NCBI RefSeq assembly: GCF_900103505.1
Contig: NZ_FNIA01000026.1
Coordinates: 1 to 40,443, forward strand
Reading direction: 5' to 3'
Source of the DNA: Haloarchaeobius iranensis
GTDB lineage: Archaea; Halobacteriota; Halobacteria; Halobacteriales; Natrialbaceae
DNA: 40,443 nt
This document shows, piece after piece, positions 6,968 to 17,292 of this stretch. The translations under genes were made by a program, and so were the position numbers. The number at the start of each line of letters is the position of its first letter. Position 1 is the stretch's first letter. Under the pieces are notes generated by a model. The model was given only the letters and a program-made list of their open reading frames with translations, did no database searches and was not told the DNA's origin.

Positions 6968-7218
6968 GCTCGATCATCAAGTTCCCCCTCGTGACGGAGA
7001 AGGCGATGAACGACATGGACTTCGAGAACAAGCTCCAGTTCGTCGTCACGATGGACGCGACCAAGCCGCAGATCCGCGACGCCGTCGAGTCGCAGTTCGA
7101 TGTCGGCGTCGAGAAGGTCAACACGCAGAACACGATGAACGGCAACAAGAAGGCAGTCGTCCGCCTCTCCGAGGATGACGACGCCCAGGAAGTCGCCTCG
7201 CGAATCGGGGTGTTCTGA
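6964..7218 (+). CDS. rpl23: Ribosomal protein uL23
   Basis: An 84-residue uL23, at the exit-tunnel rim where SRP docks. The archaeal form is recognised by FPLVTEKAMNDMDFENKLQF, then DAVESQFDVGVEKVNTQNT and AVVRLSEDDDAQEVASRIGVF. It overlaps rpl4 by four bases and is followed after three bases by rpl2. Confidence 0.98.
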   Translation: MSSIIKFPLVTEKAMNDMDFENKLQFVVTMDATKPQIRDAVESQFDVGVEKVNTQNTMNGNKKAVVRLSEDDDAQEVASRIGVF

Positions 7219-7221
7219 CAC

Positions 7222-7944
7222 ATGGGACGCAGAATCCAGGGTCAGCGCCGTGGCCGCGGTGGGCCGACGTTCCGTGCCCCCAGCCACCGATACAAGGCTG
7301 ACCTCAAGCACAAGCAGACGGAGGACTCGGACGTCGTCAGCGGCACCATCGTCGACATCGAGCACGACCCCGCCCGGTCCGCACCGGTCGTGGCGGTCGA
7401 GTTCGAGGACGGCGACCGACGCCTCGTGCTCGCGCCCGAGGGCGTCACCGTCGGCGACGAACTGCAGGTCGGTGTCTCCGCCGAGATCGCACCCGGCAAC
7501 ACGCTCCCGCTCGCCGAGATCCCCGAGGGGGTCCCGGTGTGCAACATCGAGCGCCAGCCCGGTGACGGCGGCAAGTTCGCCCGTGCGTCGGGCACCAGCG
7601 CCGACCTCGTCACCCACGACCGGAAAGCGACGGTCGTCCAGCTGCCCAGCGGCGAGATGAAGCGCCTCGACCCGCAGTGCCGCGCCACCATCGGCGTGGT
7701 CGCTGGCGGTGGGCGCACGGAGAAGCCGTTCGTGAAGGCAGGCAACAAGTACCACAAGATGAAAGCGCGCGGCACCAAGTGGCCGAACGTCCGCGGCGTG
7801 GCGATGAACGCCGTCGACCACCCGTTCGGTGGCGGTGGCCGCCAGCATCCCGGCCGACCGAAGTCCGTCTCGCGGGACGCACCGCCGGGACGGAAGGTCG
7901 GTGACATCGCCTCCCGGAAGACCGGTCGAGGTGGCAAAGAATGA
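7222..7944 (+). CDS. rpl2: Ribosomal protein uL2
   Basis: A 240-residue uL2, a core 23S rRNA-binding protein near the peptidyl-transferase centre. It starts [20 protein letters not shown]. The diagnostic C-terminal loop [18 protein letters not shown] is near residues 193-210 and includes the conserved His of VDHP. The last four bases overlap rps19. Confidence 0.98.
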   Translation: MGRRIQGQRRGRGGPTFRAPSHRYKADLKHKQTEDSDVVSGTIVDIEHDPARSAPVVAVEFEDGDRRLVLAPEGVTVGDELQVGVSAEIAPGNTLPLAEIPEGVPVCNIERQPGDGGKFARASGTSADLVTHDRKATVVQLPSGEMKRLDPQCRATIGVVAGGGRTEKPFVKAGNKYHKMKARGTKWPNVRGVAMNAVDHPFGGGGRQHPGRPKSVSRDAPPGRKVGDIASRKTGRGGKE

Positions 7945-8366
7945 GTTCCGAGTACCGAACCGGCCGTGAGGGTGAGGAGTTCACCTACCGCGGTCACACG
8001 CTCGACGAGTTGCAGGAGATGAGCATCGACGAAGTCGCGGAACTGCTCCCCGCTCGCCAGCGGCGAAGTATCGAGCGCGGCCTCTCCGTGGAGAAGGAGA
8101 AACTCCTCGAGAAGGCTCGCGACAAGACCGAGGAGGAGACGGCCAACGACCCGATCCGGACGCACCTGCGCGACGTGCCGGTGCTCCCGGAGTTCGTCGG
8201 CCTGACGTTCGCCGTCTACACCGGCCAGGCGTTCGAGCGCGTCAAGGTAGAACCCGAGATGATTGGGCACTACCTCGGCGAGTTCCAGCTCACACGCTCG
8301 TCCGTCACGCACGGACAGGCCGGCATCGGCGCGACCCGCTCCTCGAAGTTCGTGCCACTGAAGTGA
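7941..8366 (+). CDS. rps19: Ribosomal protein uS19
   Basis: A 141-residue uS19 with the archaeal N-terminal extension ([20 protein letters not shown]). The core is [20 protein letters not shown], then [20 protein letters not shown] and a C-terminal [12 protein letters not shown] that touches the decoding-site tRNA. It binds in the head of the small subunit. Ten bases separate it from rpl22. Confidence 0.98.
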   Translation: MSSEYRTGREGEEFTYRGHTLDELQEMSIDEVAELLPARQRRSIERGLSVEKEKLLEKARDKTEEETANDPIRTHLRDVPVLPEFVGLTFAVYTGQAFERVKVEPEMIGHYLGEFQLTRSSVTHGQAGIGATRSSKFVPLK

Positions 8367-8376
8367 GGTGAACAGA

Positions 8377-8838
8377 ATGGGAATCAACTACAGCGTCGAC
8401 GCGGACCCGGACACGACGGCCAAGGCCATGCTCCGGGAGCGTCACATGAGCCACAAGCACAGCAAGGCCGTCGCTCGCGCCATCAAAGGCAAGACCGTCG
8501 GCGAGGCCCGAGAGTATCTCGAGGCCGTCGTCGAGGGCGAGCGTTCGGTCCCGTTCAAGCAGCACAACAGCGGCGTCGGTCACCGCAGCGACATCGACGG
8601 CTGGGACGCGGGTCGCTACCCGGAGAAGGTCTCCAAGGCCTTCATCGACCTGCTCGGTAACGTCGTGAACAACGCGGACCAGCAGGGCTTCGACGGCGAG
8701 ACGATGGAGATCGTCCACGTCGCCGCCCACAAGGTCGGCGAGTCGCCCGGCCGAAAGCCCCGCGCGATGGGGCGTGCCTCGGCGTGGAACACGCCGCAGG
8801 TCGACGTCGAACTCATCGTCGAGGAGGTCGAGAACTAA
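8377..8838 (+). CDS. rpl22: Ribosomal protein uL22
   Basis: A 153-residue uL22 of the exit tunnel, starting [20 protein letters not shown]. The conserved parts are [18 protein letters not shown] and the tunnel hairpin [20 protein letters not shown] near residues 118-137. A GTG nine bases upstream is in frame, but the sequence GAGGTGA before the ATG looks like a Shine-Dalgarno site, so ATG at 8377 is used. Its stop overlaps the rps3 ATG by one base (TAATG). Confidence 0.97.
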   Translation: MGINYSVDADPDTTAKAMLRERHMSHKHSKAVARAIKGKTVGEAREYLEAVVEGERSVPFKQHNSGVGHRSDIDGWDAGRYPEKVSKAFIDLLGNVVNNADQQGFDGETMEIVHVAAHKVGESPGRKPRAMGRASAWNTPQVDVELIVEEVEN

Positions 8839-9758
8839 TGGCAGACGAACACCAGTTCATCGAAGACGGACTGCAGAAGTCCCAGATTGACGAGTTCTTC
8901 GCCGAAGAGCTCGGTCGCGCGGGCTACGGCGGCATGGAGGTCGCCAAGACCCCGATGGGCACACAGATCGTGCTCAAGGCCGAGAAGCCCGGAATGGTCA
9001 TCGGCAAGGGCGGCGAGAACATCCGGAAGGTCACCACCACGCTCGAGGAGCGCTTCGACCTGGACGACCCGCAGATCGACGTGCAGGAGGTCGACGAACC
9101 CGACCTCAACGCACGCATCGTCGCGGACCGTCTCGCGAACGCCCTCGAACGCGGCTGGTACTTCCGCAAGGCAGGCCACACCACCCTCGAGCGCATCATG
9201 GACGCCGGCGCACTCGGTGCCGAGATCGTCCTCTCGGGGAAGGTCACTGGCGCTCGCTCGCGCGTCGAGAAGTTCAACGACGGCTACATCAAGCACAACG
9301 GCGAGCCCGCCGAGACCATCGTCGACGAGGGTCAGGGCGTCGCCGTGATGAAGCTCGGTACCATCGGCGTGACGGTGAAGATCATCCCGCCGGAGGCCGA
9401 GCTGCCGGACGACTTCGAGATCTACGACGACGCGGACGTCGAGGAGCTCGCACCGGAGGCCGTCGAGGCCAACGAGTCCGTCGAGGAGCTGCTCGAGGAG
9501 CCCGAGGAGGGCGAGCTCGAGGAGCTGCAGGCCGAGGCCGCCGAGGCCGAGGCGGAGGACGAGGACAGCGAGGTCGAGGAGGAAGTCGTCGAGGAGGTCG
9601 TCGAAGAGACGCCCGACGAGTTCGACGACGAGGAGGTCGAGGTTCCCAGCGACGACGACGTCGCCGAGGAGCTCGACGAGCTCGACGAGGCTGTCGAGGA
9701 AGAGGCCGCCGCGATGGTCGAGGAGATGGACGCCGCGGACGACGAGGAGGAGGAGTAA
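8838..9758 (+). CDS. rps3: Ribosomal protein uS3 with long acidic tail
   Basis: A 306-residue uS3. The N-terminal KH domain has the GxxG loop [12 protein letters not shown] at residues 54-65, and the C-terminal domain covers about residues 85-200 ([40 protein letters not shown]). From about residue 200 the protein becomes a tail of roughly 100 residues made almost only of Glu, Asp, Ala and Val. Acidic extensions are known in haloarchaeal uS3; this one is long. The ATG at 8838 fits the one-base overlap with rpl22; a GTG 54 bases upstream is unlikely. Confidence 0.97.
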   Translation: MADEHQFIEDGLQKSQIDEFFAEELGRAGYGGMEVAKTPMGTQIVLKAEKPGMVIGKGGENIRKVTTTLEERFDLDDPQIDVQEVDEPDLNARIVADRLANALERGWYFRKAGHTTLERIMDAGALGAEIVLSGKVTGARSRVEKFNDGYIKHNGEPAETIVDEGQGVAVMKLGTIGVTVKIIPPEAELPDDFEIYDDADVEELAPEAVEANESVEELLEEPEEGELEELQAEAAEAEAEDEDSEVEEEVVEEVVEETPDEFDDEEVEVPSDDDVAEELDELDEAVEEEAAAMVEEMDAADDEEEE

Positions 9759-9761
9759 CCG

Positions 9762-9977
9762 ATGGCGATCCTTCGACCCAGCGAGATCCGCGACCTCACC
9801 GCGCGTGAGCGCGAGGAAGAGCTCGACGAACTCGAGACGGAACTGCTGAACGCGAAGGCCGTGCAGGCCGCCGGTGGCGCCCCGGAGAACCCGGGCCGCA
9901 TCGGCGAGCTCCGCAAGACCATCGCGCGCATCAAGACGATTCAGCAGGAAGAAGGCGACTTCGAGGACGACGAATAA
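9762..9977 (+). CDS. rpl29: Ribosomal protein uL29
   Basis: A 71-residue, two-helix uL29, which sits at the tunnel exit next to uL23. It starts [20 protein letters not shown] and contains [20 protein letters not shown]. Its stop codon shares a base with the start of the next gene (TAATG). No SUI1/eIF1 gene is inserted here. Confidence 0.97.
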   Translation: MAILRPSEIRDLTAREREEELDELETELLNAKAVQAAGGAPENPGRIGELRKTIARIKTIQQEEGDFEDDE

Positions 9978-10354
9978 TGGCGCTGACACCCGAGACACTC
10001 CCCAGGCACGAACTCAACGGCCACTGGGTGACCGTGGTCGACGCGACGAACCCCGACCTCGTCGGGATAGCCGGGCGTGTCGTCGTCGAGACGACGAACA
10101 CGCTCCACGTCGACCCGGCACCGGCCGGTTCGGCCGAGGGAGACACTCGGGTGCGCCAGGTGCCCAAACGCGGTACGACGTTCGAGTTTCGGCTCACAGA
10201 TGAAACCGCCGACCCCGCGAAGGGGTCGGGGACCGCTTCCGAACCGGACCACCCTACCGGCGAGGACGCGGCCCACGTTACGGTGGATGGAGCCAGACTG
10301 CTCTCACGACCCGCACTGCGCACCGAAACGACAGGTGATTCGAAATGGCGATAG
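9977..10354 (+). CDS. rnp1: RNase P protein component 1 (Rpp29/Pop4 homologue)
   Basis: A 125-residue archaeal Rpp29, one protein subunit of the RNase P ribonucleoprotein that removes tRNA 5' leaders. The Sm-like core is visible: [36 protein letters not shown] and [15 protein letters not shown]. Residues about 75-100 form a Pro/Glu/Asp-rich linker that makes this version longer than the usual ~95 residues. Its place between rpl29 and rps17 is the conserved archaeal location. It overlaps rps17 by ten bases. Confidence 0.93.
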   Translation: MALTPETLPRHELNGHWVTVVDATNPDLVGIAGRVVVETTNTLHVDPAPAGSAEGDTRVRQVPKRGTTFEFRLTDETADPAKGSGTASEPDHPTGEDAAHVTVDGARLLSRPALRTETTGDSKWR

Positions 10355-10695
10355 GACTTGACGTAACCAAACCTCCGGAACCTGAAGACCCGGAGACATA
10401 CGACTACGAGAAGTGTCCGTTCTACGGTGACCTCTCCGTTCGAGGGCAGACCCTCGAAGGCGAGGTCGTCTCGACGGACATGGAGAAGACCGTGGTCGTC
10501 GAGCGGGAGTACGACGTTCACGTACCGAAATACGACCGGTACATGAAGCGTCGGTCGCGCGTTCCGGCACACGTGCCGGGCGTGCTCGAGCCCGAAGTCG
10601 GCGATACGGTCCGAATAGCAGAGTGCCGACCACTGTCGAAGACGAAATCGCACGTGGTCGTCGAGATAACCGATTCCGAAGGAGGTGACGCCTGA
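10345..10695 (+). CDS. rps17: Ribosomal protein uS17
   Basis: A 116-residue archaeal uS17, an OB-fold protein of the small subunit body. It starts [20 protein letters not shown] and has the archaeal [40 protein letters not shown] and a [15 protein letters not shown] end. It begins inside the last ten bases of rnp1 and ends overlapping rpl14 by one base. Confidence 0.97.
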   Translation: MAIGLDVTKPPEPEDPETYDYEKCPFYGDLSVRGQTLEGEVVSTDMEKTVVVEREYDVHVPKYDRYMKRRSRVPAHVPGVLEPEVGDTVRIAECRPLSKTKSHVVVEITDSEGGDA

Positions 10696-11093
10696 TGGAG
10701 GCTCTGAAGGCCGACGTCACGCAGGGCCTCGAGAAGGGGTCGCTGATTCACTGTTCCGACAACAGCGGTGCCCGGCAGCTGAAGATCATCTCGGTCTCCG
10801 GCTACCACGGCACCAAGAATCGGCACCCCAAAGCTGGCATCGGCGACAAGGTGACCGTCTCGGTGACCAAGGGGACGCCCGAAGAGCGTCGCCAGGTCAA
10901 GGAGGCAGTCATCATCCGCCAGCGCAAGCCCATCCGCCGTCCCGACGGCACGCGCGTGAAGTTCGAGGACAACGCGGCCGTCCTCGTCAACGAGAACGAG
11001 GAACCGCAGGGCTCGGAGATCAAGGGCCCCATCGCGCGTGAGGTCGCAGAGCGCTTCGGAAGCGTCGCATCCACGGCTACGATGATAGTATGA
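10695..11093 (+). CDS. rpl14: Ribosomal protein uL14
   Basis: A 132-residue uL14, which lies at the subunit interface. Recognised by [40 protein letters not shown] and [18 protein letters not shown]. It overlaps rpl24 by four bases. Confidence 0.98.
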   Translation: MEALKADVTQGLEKGSLIHCSDNSGARQLKIISVSGYHGTKNRHPKAGIGDKVTVSVTKGTPEERRQVKEAVIIRQRKPIRRPDGTRVKFEDNAAVLVNENEEPQGSEIKGPIAREVAERFGSVASTATMIV

Positions 11094-11446
11094 CACGACA
11101 ACCACGCAAACAGCGCAACCAGACCGAGCACGCGCCCCTGCACCAGAAGGGCAAGCAGCTCAACGCGACGCTGTCGGCGGACCTCCGCGAGGAGTACGAC
11201 AAGCGTCGTGCCCGCATCAACGCGGGCGACACGGTCGAGGTCATGCGCGGCGACTTCGCGGGCGAAGAGGGCGAGGTCCTCAACGTCGACGTGAAGGCCG
11301 GCACGATCTCGGTGGAGGAGGTCACGCTCGAGACCGCCGACGGCGAGGAAGTGCCGCGGCGGCTGGAGCCGTCGAACGTCCGTCTCACGGAGCTGGACCT
11401 CGAGGACGAGGTGCGGGAAGCACGTCTGGAAGGTGATGACGAATGA
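11090..11446 (+). CDS. rpl24: Ribosomal protein uL24
   Basis: A 118-residue archaeal uL24 with a basic N-terminus ([20 protein letters not shown]). The KOW motif is at residues 44-70 ([20 protein letters not shown]). It helps start large-subunit assembly. It overlaps rps4e by four bases. Confidence 0.97.
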   Translation: MTRQPRKQRNQTEHAPLHQKGKQLNATLSADLREEYDKRRARINAGDTVEVMRGDFAGEEGEVLNVDVKAGTISVEEVTLETADGEEVPRRLEPSNVRLTELDLEDEVREARLEGDDE

Positions 11447-12144
11447 CCAAGCACCAGAAGCGACTCTCCGTTCCGAACTCCTGGCCGGTCGAGCGAAAGA
11501 CGAACACGTTCACGGTGAAGGCCGACTCCGGCCCGCACGGCGAGGCCGGCGTTCCGCTGGTCATCCTCCTGCGGGACGTGCTCGGCTACGTCGACTCGAA
11601 GAAGGAGGCCCGCTACGCGCTCAACCAGGACACCGTCCTGGTCAACGGCGTCGCGGTCTCCGACGAACAGCGCCCCATCGGCATGTTCGACATCGTCGCG
11701 TTCACCGAGCGTGACGAGTACTACCGCGTCTTCCCCGACGAGGGTGGTCGGCTCTCGCTGACCCCCATCGACGAGGCCGACGCGGGCTCGAAGCTGGGCA
11801 AGATCGTCGGCAAGCGCCAGGTCACTGGCGGCGAGACGCAGCTCACGCTGCACGACGGTCAGACCCTCCAGCTCGAGGACGCAGCCGACTACGGCGGGAA
11901 CGACTCGCTCGTCGTCTCCAACGAGGGGACCGAGATCGTCGCGCACTTCCCGTACGAGGAGGGCGCGCTCGTCACGGCCGTCGCCGGCAGCCACGCCGGC
12001 GAGGTCGGCGAGATCGAGGACATCGACGTCACGCCTGGGTCGGGCTCGAACACGGTCACCGTCACGCAGGACGACGGCCAGTTCGAGACCATCGAGGAGT
12101 ACGTCGTCGTCATCGACGAGAACTTCGTCGGAGGTGACGACTGA
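11443..12144 (+). CDS. rps4e: Ribosomal protein eS4
   Basis: A 233-residue eS4, found only in archaea and eukaryotes. It starts [20 protein letters not shown]. An S4-type RNA-binding domain covers about residues 42-88 ([20 protein letters not shown]), the central domain follows, and a KOW motif lies near residue 170 ([18 protein letters not shown]). It overlaps rpl5 by one base. Confidence 0.98.
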   Translation: MTKHQKRLSVPNSWPVERKTNTFTVKADSGPHGEAGVPLVILLRDVLGYVDSKKEARYALNQDTVLVNGVAVSDEQRPIGMFDIVAFTERDEYYRVFPDEGGRLSLTPIDEADAGSKLGKIVGKRQVTGGETQLTLHDGQTLQLEDAADYGGNDSLVVSNEGTEIVAHFPYEEGALVTAVAGSHAGEVGEIEDIDVTPGSGSNTVTVTQDDGQFETIEEYVVVIDENFVGGDD

Positions 12145-12662
12145 TGTCGGAAGCCGAGTTCCACGAGATGCGTGAGCCCACCATCGAGAAGGTCGTCGTC
12201 CACATGGGCGTCGGCGAGGGTGGCCGCGAGCTCGCGAACGCGGAGGACATCATCGAGGCGGTCACGGGTCAGGAGTCCGTCCGGACCAAGGCCAAGTCGA
12301 CGATGCCGGACTTCGGCATCCGTCAGGGCGACCCCATCGGCACGAAGGTCACACTTCGCGGCGAGGACGCCCACGAGTTCCTCGAGACAGCACTGGCGCT
12401 CGCCGACGTCGCCGAGAGCCAGTTCGACGAGACCGGCAACTTCAGCTTCGGCATCGAGGAGCACACGGACTTCCCGTCCCAGGAGTACGACCCGAACGTC
12501 GGGATCTTCGGGCTGGACGTCACGGTCAACCTCGTCCGGCCGGGCTACCGCGTCACCAAGCGCGACAAGCGGTCCCAGCAGATCCCGTCGAAACACCGCC
12601 TCGACGCGGAGGACGCAGTGACCTTCGTCGAGGCCAACTTCGACGTCGAGGTGACACGATGA
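12144..12662 (+). CDS. rpl5: Ribosomal protein uL5
   Basis: A 172-residue uL5, the 5S rRNA-binding protein of the central protuberance. Conserved parts are [40 protein letters not shown] and [20 protein letters not shown]. It overlaps rps14 by four bases. Confidence 0.98.
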   Translation: MSEAEFHEMREPTIEKVVVHMGVGEGGRELANAEDIIEAVTGQESVRTKAKSTMPDFGIRQGDPIGTKVTLRGEDAHEFLETALALADVAESQFDETGNFSFGIEEHTDFPSQEYDPNVGIFGLDVTVNLVRPGYRVTKRDKRSQQIPSKHRLDAEDAVTFVEANFDVEVTR

Positions 12663-12835
12663 GCGAAAGCGAAGAACGAGACACCGGCGAGCACGCCGCA
12701 AAGCGAACCGGTCAGATGGAGGAGTGCCAGCGCTGTGGCCGCAAGCAGGGCCTCGTAGGCAAGTACGATATCTGGCTGTGTCGGCAGTGCTTCCGAGAGA
12801 TTGCCCGCGACATGGGCTTCAACAAGTACCGATAA
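12659..12835 (+). CDS. rps14: Ribosomal protein uS14, zinc-binding form
   Basis: A short gene of 58 codons. Cys23, Cys26, Cys41 and Cys44 form the zinc site (CQRCGRK, then [20 protein letters not shown]), so this is the zinc-plus form typical of archaea. The N-terminal 15 residues are acidic. It overlaps rpl5 by four bases and ends two bases before rps8. Confidence 0.97.
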   Translation: MSESEERDTGEHAAKRTGQMEECQRCGRKQGLVGKYDIWLCRQCFREIARDMGFNKYR

Positions 12836-12837
12836 CA

Positions 12838-13230
12838 ATGACAGGTAACGACCCATTCAGCAACGCGCTCTCCGGCATCGACAACGCCGAGGGCGTCGGG
12901 CATCTCACGCACACGGTATCGCCCGCCTCGAACGAGATCGGGAGCGTGCTCGAGGTCTTCTACGACCGCGGGTACATCGACGGCTTCGAGTTCGTCGACG
13001 ACGGCAAGTCCGGTCACTTCGAGGTCGAACTGAAAGGTGCGATAAACGAATGCGGCCCCGTCAAACCGCGCTACTCCGTCGCGTCCGACGAGTTCGAGAC
13101 GTGGGAGAAGCGGTTCCTGCCGGCACGCGACTACGGTGCGCTCATCGTGACGACCAGCCAGGGCGTCATGAGCCACTACGAGGCGCGCGAGCAGGGAGTC
13201 GGTGGCCAGGTTATCGCATACGTGTACTAA
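12838..13230 (+). CDS. rps8: Ribosomal protein uS8
   Basis: A 130-residue uS8 binding 16S rRNA helix 21. It starts [20 protein letters not shown] and ends [20 protein letters not shown] then GGQVIAYVY. The frame is open further upstream through rps14, but the ATG two bases after the rps14 stop matches the family start. Confidence 0.97.
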   Translation: MTGNDPFSNALSGIDNAEGVGHLTHTVSPASNEIGSVLEVFYDRGYIDGFEFVDDGKSGHFEVELKGAINECGPVKPRYSVASDEFETWEKRFLPARDYGALIVTTSQGVMSHYEAREQGVGGQVIAYVY

Positions 13231-13234
13231 GACA

Positions 13235-13768
13235 ATGCGAGTAGAACTGGACATTCCGGACGACGTAACAGCCGAGATGGACCATCTCGACCTCACGGTC
13301 GAGGGTCCGAACGGGTCGGTCACACGCCGACTCTGGTTCCCCGACATCACCGTGAGCGTCGAGGGCGACCAGGTCGTCGTCGAGTCCGACGCATCCGACG
13401 CGAAGACGAACGCAACCGTCGGCACCTTCGAGAGTCACATCACCAACATGTTCCACGGTGTGACCGACGGATGGGAGTACGAGATGGAGGTCTTCTACTC
13501 CCACTTCCCGATGAAGGTGCAGGCCGACGGCGGCGAAGTCGTCATCGAGAACTTCCTCGGCGAGAAGGCACCGCGACGAACGAACATCCACGGCGACACC
13601 GACGTGCAGGTCGACGGCGAGGAGCTGACCCTCTCCGGCCCTGACAAGGAAGCCGTCGGACAGACCGCCGCCGACATCGAGCAGTTGACCCGCGTCAGCG
13701 GGAAGGACACTCGCGTGTTCCAGGACGGCGTCTACATCACGAAGAAACCCGCCAAGGGAGGTGCCTAA
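13235..13768 (+). CDS. rpl6: Ribosomal protein uL6
   Basis: A 177-residue uL6 near the sarcin-ricin loop. It has two related domains; visible markers are MRVELDIPDDVTAEMDHLDL, SHITNMFHGVTDGWEYEMEV and the C-terminal TRVSGKDTRVFQDGVYITKK. The ATG at 13235 is four bases after the rps8 stop. It is followed after three bases by rpl32e. Confidence 0.97.
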   Translation: MRVELDIPDDVTAEMDHLDLTVEGPNGSVTRRLWFPDITVSVEGDQVVVESDASDAKTNATVGTFESHITNMFHGVTDGWEYEMEVFYSHFPMKVQADGGEVVIENFLGEKAPRRTNIHGDTDVQVDGEELTLSGPDKEAVGQTAADIEQLTRVSGKDTRVFQDGVYITKKPAKGGA

Positions 13769-13771
13769 CGC

Positions 13772-14473
13772 ATGGCAGACGACCCACAGGAACTCGAAGA
13801 CATCAGCGGTGTCGGCGAGTCCAAGGCCGAGGCGCTCCGCGCCGCCGGCTACGAGACCGTCGAGGACGTGAAGGCCGCGTCGCAGTCCGATCTCTCGGAC
13901 GTCGAGGGCATCGGCAACGCGCTCGCCGCCCGTATCAAGGCCGACGTCGGTGACCTCGAAGTCAGCGAGGACACCGAGGCCGAGATCGAGGGCGACGAGG
14001 AGGACGAGGCCGAGGAGGACGTGGAGACCGAACTCCAGCCCCGCGGCCTCGCCGACAAGACGCCCGAGCTCTCCGACGAGCACCAGCGGCTGCTCGACCA
14101 GCGACGGACGGTCGGCAAGCCCGCCTTCAGGCGGCAGGACTACCACAAGAAGAAGCGCACGCCAGAGGCGTGGCGGCGCCCCACCGGCGGCCTCTCGAAG
14201 CAGCGACGCGGTGTCAAGGGCAAGGGCCCGAAGGTCGAGGCCGGCTTCCGGACCCCGAAGGCGGTGCGCGGCAAGCACCCCTCGGGCTTCGAGGAGGTCT
14301 ACGTGCACAACGTGGACGACCTCGAGGGTGTCGACGGCGACACGGAAGCGGTCCGCATCGCCTCCAAGGTCGGCGCTCGCAAGCGCGAGCGCATCGAGGA
14401 GCGTGCGGAGGAGAACGGCATTCGCGTGCTGAACCCGACCTACGTCGAAGTCGAGGTGGATTCGGATGACTGA
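13772..14473 (+). CDS. rpl32e: Ribosomal protein eL32 with N-terminal helix-hairpin-helix extension
   Basis: A 233-residue eL32, about 100 residues longer than most archaeal versions. Residues about 1-65 carry two helix-hairpin-helix motifs, [19 protein letters not shown] and [20 protein letters not shown]. An acidic linker follows to about residue 90. The eL32 core starts near [20 protein letters not shown] and continues [20 protein letters not shown]. The extension is known from haloarchaeal eL32. It overlaps rpl19e by eight bases. Confidence 0.97.
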   Translation: MADDPQELEDISGVGESKAEALRAAGYETVEDVKAASQSDLSDVEGIGNALAARIKADVGDLEVSEDTEAEIEGDEEDEAEEDVETELQPRGLADKTPELSDEHQRLLDQRRTVGKPAFRRQDYHKKKRTPEAWRRPTGGLSKQRRGVKGKGPKVEAGFRTPKAVRGKHPSGFEEVYVHNVDDLEGVDGDTEAVRIASKVGARKRERIEERAEENGIRVLNPTYVEVEVDSDD

Positions 14474-14915
14474 TCTGTCCGCCCAGAAGCGACTGGCCGC
14501 AGACGTCCTCGACGTCGGGCAGAACCGCGTCTGGTTCGACCCGGACGCGCAGTCCGACATCTCGGAGGCGATCACCCGAGAGGACATCCGCGAGCTGGTC
14601 GACGACGGAACGATTCGCGCGGAGGAGAAGCGCGGCAACTCCAAGGGTCGCTCCCGCGAGCGGAAGGCCAAGCGCGCCTACGGCCACCAGAAGGGCCCGG
14701 GCAAGCGCCGCGGCAAGAAGGGGGGGCGGTCCGACCCGAAGAAGGACTGGCAGAACCGCATCAGAGCGCAGCGAAAGAAGCTCCACGAACTCCGTGCTGA
14801 GGGCGAGATCGACCGCACCCAGTACCGCGAGCTCTACAACAAGGCCCGCGGTGGCGAGTTCCGGAGCGTCCAGTACCTGCTGAACTACATCGAAAACAAC
14901 TACGGTGACCAATAA
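14466..14915 (+). CDS. rpl19e: Ribosomal protein eL19
   Basis: A 149-residue eL19 with the start [20 protein letters not shown], the basic stretch [20 protein letters not shown] and a helical C-terminus ending [10 protein letters not shown]. It forms an intersubunit contact in archaeal ribosomes. One-base overlap with rpl18. Confidence 0.97.
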   Translation: MTDLSAQKRLAADVLDVGQNRVWFDPDAQSDISEAITREDIRELVDDGTIRAEEKRGNSKGRSRERKAKRAYGHQKGPGKRRGKKGGRSDPKKDWQNRIRAQRKKLHELRAEGEIDRTQYRELYNKARGGEFRSVQYLLNYIENNYGDQ

Positions 14916-15466
14916 TGGCGACAGGACCACGATATAAGGTTCCGATGCGTCGTCGCCGCGAGGTCCGGACGGACTACCATCAGAGGTTGCGCCTGCTGAA
15001 ATCCGGCAAGCCACGGCTCGTCGCTCGAAAGAGCAACAAGCACGCCACGGCGCAGCTGATAGTCCCCGGTACCCAGGGCGACGAGACACTCGCGAGTGCG
15101 ACCTCGGAGGACCTGGCGGACTTCGGCTGGGAGGCGCCCACGGGCAACCTGCCCGCGGCGTACCTGACCGGACTCCTCGCAGGCAAGCGCGCACTCGACG
15201 CAGGCGTCGAGGAAGCGGTACTCGACATCGGCCTCAACACGGCGACACCCGGTTCGAAGGTGTTCGCGGTGCAGGAGGGCGCTATCGACGCCGGCCTCGA
15301 CATCCCGCACAACGACGACGTACTGGCCGAGTGGCCACGGAACCGCGGCGAGCACATCGCCGAGTACGCTGAGCAACTCGACGAGCCGCTCTACAGCGGT
15401 GACTTCGACGCAACAGACCTTCCCGAGCACTTCGACGAAGTGCGCGAGACCCTGATGGAGCGATAA
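14915..15466 (+). CDS. rpl18: Ribosomal protein uL18
   Basis: A 183-residue uL18, binding 5S rRNA with uL5. It starts [20 protein letters not shown] and has [20 protein letters not shown] and [20 protein letters not shown]. The archaeal C-terminal extension is present (residues about 130-183). One base separates it from rps5. Confidence 0.97.
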   Translation: MATGPRYKVPMRRRREVRTDYHQRLRLLKSGKPRLVARKSNKHATAQLIVPGTQGDETLASATSEDLADFGWEAPTGNLPAAYLTGLLAGKRALDAGVEEAVLDIGLNTATPGSKVFAVQEGAIDAGLDIPHNDDVLAEWPRNRGEHIAEYAEQLDEPLYSGDFDATDLPEHFDEVRETLMER

Positions 15467-15467
15467 C

Positions 15468-16112
15468 ATGAGCGGCAACAACTACAACGACGGCTGGGAA
15501 CCCGTCACACGGCTCGGTAAGAAGGTACAGGAGGGCGAGATCGACACGATGGAAGCCGCCCTCAACTCCGGGCTCCCGCTGAAGGAGCCGGAGGTAACTG
15601 ACCAGCTCCTGCCGGGGCTGGAGGACGAGGTGCTGGACATCAACATGGTCCAGCGGATGACCGACTCCGGTCGGCGGGTGAAGTTCCGCTGTGTCGTCGC
15701 CATCGGCAACCGCGACGGCTACGTCGGCTACGCCGAGGGGCGTGACGACCAGGTCGGGGCCGCCATCCAGAAGGCGATCGGCATCGCCAAGCTGAACATC
15801 ATCGACGTGCCCCGTGGCTCGGGCTCCTGGGAGGACCGGAGCACGAAGCCGCACTCGCTGACCCACCGCACGTCGGGCAAGGCCGGCTCGGTCGAGGTCG
15901 AACTCATCCCCGCCCCGCTCGGGCTGGGGCTCGCGGCGTCCGACACCGTCCGCAAGGTGCTGGAGCTCGCGGGCATCGAGGACGCCTGGACCAAGAGCTA
16001 CGGCAACACGCGCACCACGGTCAACTTCGCGAAGGCGACGTTCAACGCGCTGGAGAACGCCTCGCAGTCCCGTCGCGCGCGCCTCCAGTCCGCAGAGGAG
16101 GTGGCCGAGTGA
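15468..16112 (+). CDS. rps5: Ribosomal protein uS5
   Basis: A 214-residue uS5 of the small subunit, involved in decoding fidelity. The double-stranded-RNA-binding N-domain is visible ([20 protein letters not shown]), followed by [20 protein letters not shown] and the C-terminal [20 protein letters not shown]. Its TGA shares a base with the next ATG. Confidence 0.97.
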   Translation: MSGNNYNDGWEPVTRLGKKVQEGEIDTMEAALNSGLPLKEPEVTDQLLPGLEDEVLDINMVQRMTDSGRRVKFRCVVAIGNRDGYVGYAEGRDDQVGAAIQKAIGIAKLNIIDVPRGSGSWEDRSTKPHSLTHRTSGKAGSVEVELIPAPLGLGLAASDTVRKVLELAGIEDAWTKSYGNTRTTVNFAKATFNALENASQSRRARLQSAEEVAE

Positions 16113-16576
16113 TGCAGGCCGTCATCCAGGTTCGCGGCGAGGTCGACATGTCCGGCGACATCCAGGATACGCTGGAGATGCTCAACCTGCACCGCGTGAA
16201 TCACGCCACGCTGGTCCCGGAGACGGAGAGCTACCGTGGCATGCTCACGAAGGTCAACGACTACGTCGCGATGGGCGAGCCCAGCCAGGAGAGCCTGGCG
16301 ACCGTGCTCGCAACGCGTGGCGAGGTCGAGGCCACCGGCGAGGCACTCACGGACGAGTGGGTCGCCGAGGAGACGGAGTACGGCAGCATCGACGAGCTCG
16401 CCGAGGCGCTGCTGGCCGAGGAGACGACCCTCAAAGCCGAGGGTGTCTCGCCGGTCCTGCGCCTGCACCCCCCGCGGAAGGGCCACGACGGCATCAAGCA
16501 CCCGACGAAGGAGGGTGGCGAGCTCGGCAAGCACACGACCGAGGAGGTCGACAAGCTCCTCGAGGCAATGCGATAA
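16112..16576 (+). CDS. rpl30: Ribosomal protein uL30
   Basis: A 154-residue archaeal uL30, starting [20 protein letters not shown]. It has the L30 core LNLHRVNHATLVPETESYRG and the archaeal C-terminal LRLHPPRKGHDGIKHPTKEG. A GTG three bases earlier is possible, but the TGATG junction favours ATG at 16112. It is two bases before rpl15. Confidence 0.97.
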   Translation: MQAVIQVRGEVDMSGDIQDTLEMLNLHRVNHATLVPETESYRGMLTKVNDYVAMGEPSQESLATVLATRGEVEATGEALTDEWVAEETEYGSIDELAEALLAEETTLKAEGVSPVLRLHPPRKGHDGIKHPTKEGGELGKHTTEEVDKLLEAMR

Positions 16577-16578
16577 CA

Positions 16579-17064
16579 ATGACGAGCAAGAAACGACGCC
16601 AGCGCGGCTCTCGCACGCACGGCGGCGGCACCCACAAGAACCGGCGTGGGGCCGGCCACCGTGGCGGCCGCGGCCGTGCTGGCCGCGACAAGCACGAGTT
16701 CCACAACTACGAACCGCTCGGCAAGCACGGCTTCAAGCGCCCGCAGGACGTCCAGGACGACGTCGTCGAGATCAACGTCCAGAAGCTCGACGAGGACGCG
16801 GTCCTCTACGCGGCAGAGGACCTCGCCGAGCAGGACGGGGACACGTACGTCATCGACGCCCGCGACGTGGTCGACGATGGCTACGACGCCGACGTGGTGA
16901 AGGTGCTGGGCGGCGGCCAGGTCCGCAACGAGCTGGCCGTCACCGCCGACGCCTTCAGCGCGAGCGCCCGCGGCCTCATCGAGGAGGCCGGTGGCGAGGC
17001 CGTCCTCTCCGAGCGCGCAGAGAGCGCCGAGGAGGACGACGCCGACGACGCGGCCGAGGAGTAA
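16579..17064 (+). CDS. rpl15: Ribosomal protein uL15
   Basis: A 161-residue uL15, a large-subunit assembly protein. The basic, glycine-rich N-terminus (MTSKKRRQRGSRTHGGGTHK, then RGGRGRAGRDKHEFHNYEPL) is typical, as is VVKVLGGGQVRNELAVTADA. It ends with an acidic tail. A 228-base gap with a pyrimidine-rich stretch (about 17080-17090) follows. Confidence 0.97.
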   Translation: MTSKKRRQRGSRTHGGGTHKNRRGAGHRGGRGRAGRDKHEFHNYEPLGKHGFKRPQDVQDDVVEINVQKLDEDAVLYAAEDLAEQDGDTYVIDARDVVDDGYDADVVKVLGGGQVRNELAVTADAFSASARGLIEEAGGEAVLSERAESAEEDDADDAAEE

Positions 17065-17258
17065 CCCGTCGACGCCGTCCGACGCTTTCTTTCGCGTACT
17101 CGAACGACGAGTGGCATCGCTGTCGGTGGACTGCCCGCCGTCGTTCGGTGCCGGTCCCGGAGCGCAGTTCGGTCCAACCGGCGGCTTCGCGAATCACGAG
17201 TTCTCGCGGCCGCTAGCGCCAGGTGAAATCCTGTCACGCCGACGCCTGCAAAGCGAAG

Positions 17259-17265
17259 TACATAC
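17259..17265 (+). promoter_or_regulatory. Possible TATA element of secY
   Basis: TACATAC lies about 31 bases before the secY ATG. The 228-base gap after rpl15 makes a separate promoter plausible. The rest of 17065-17292 shows no gene I can support. Confidence 0.35.
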
Positions 17266-17292
17266 AAGCATCCACCCGGTTTGTCCCGGTAT

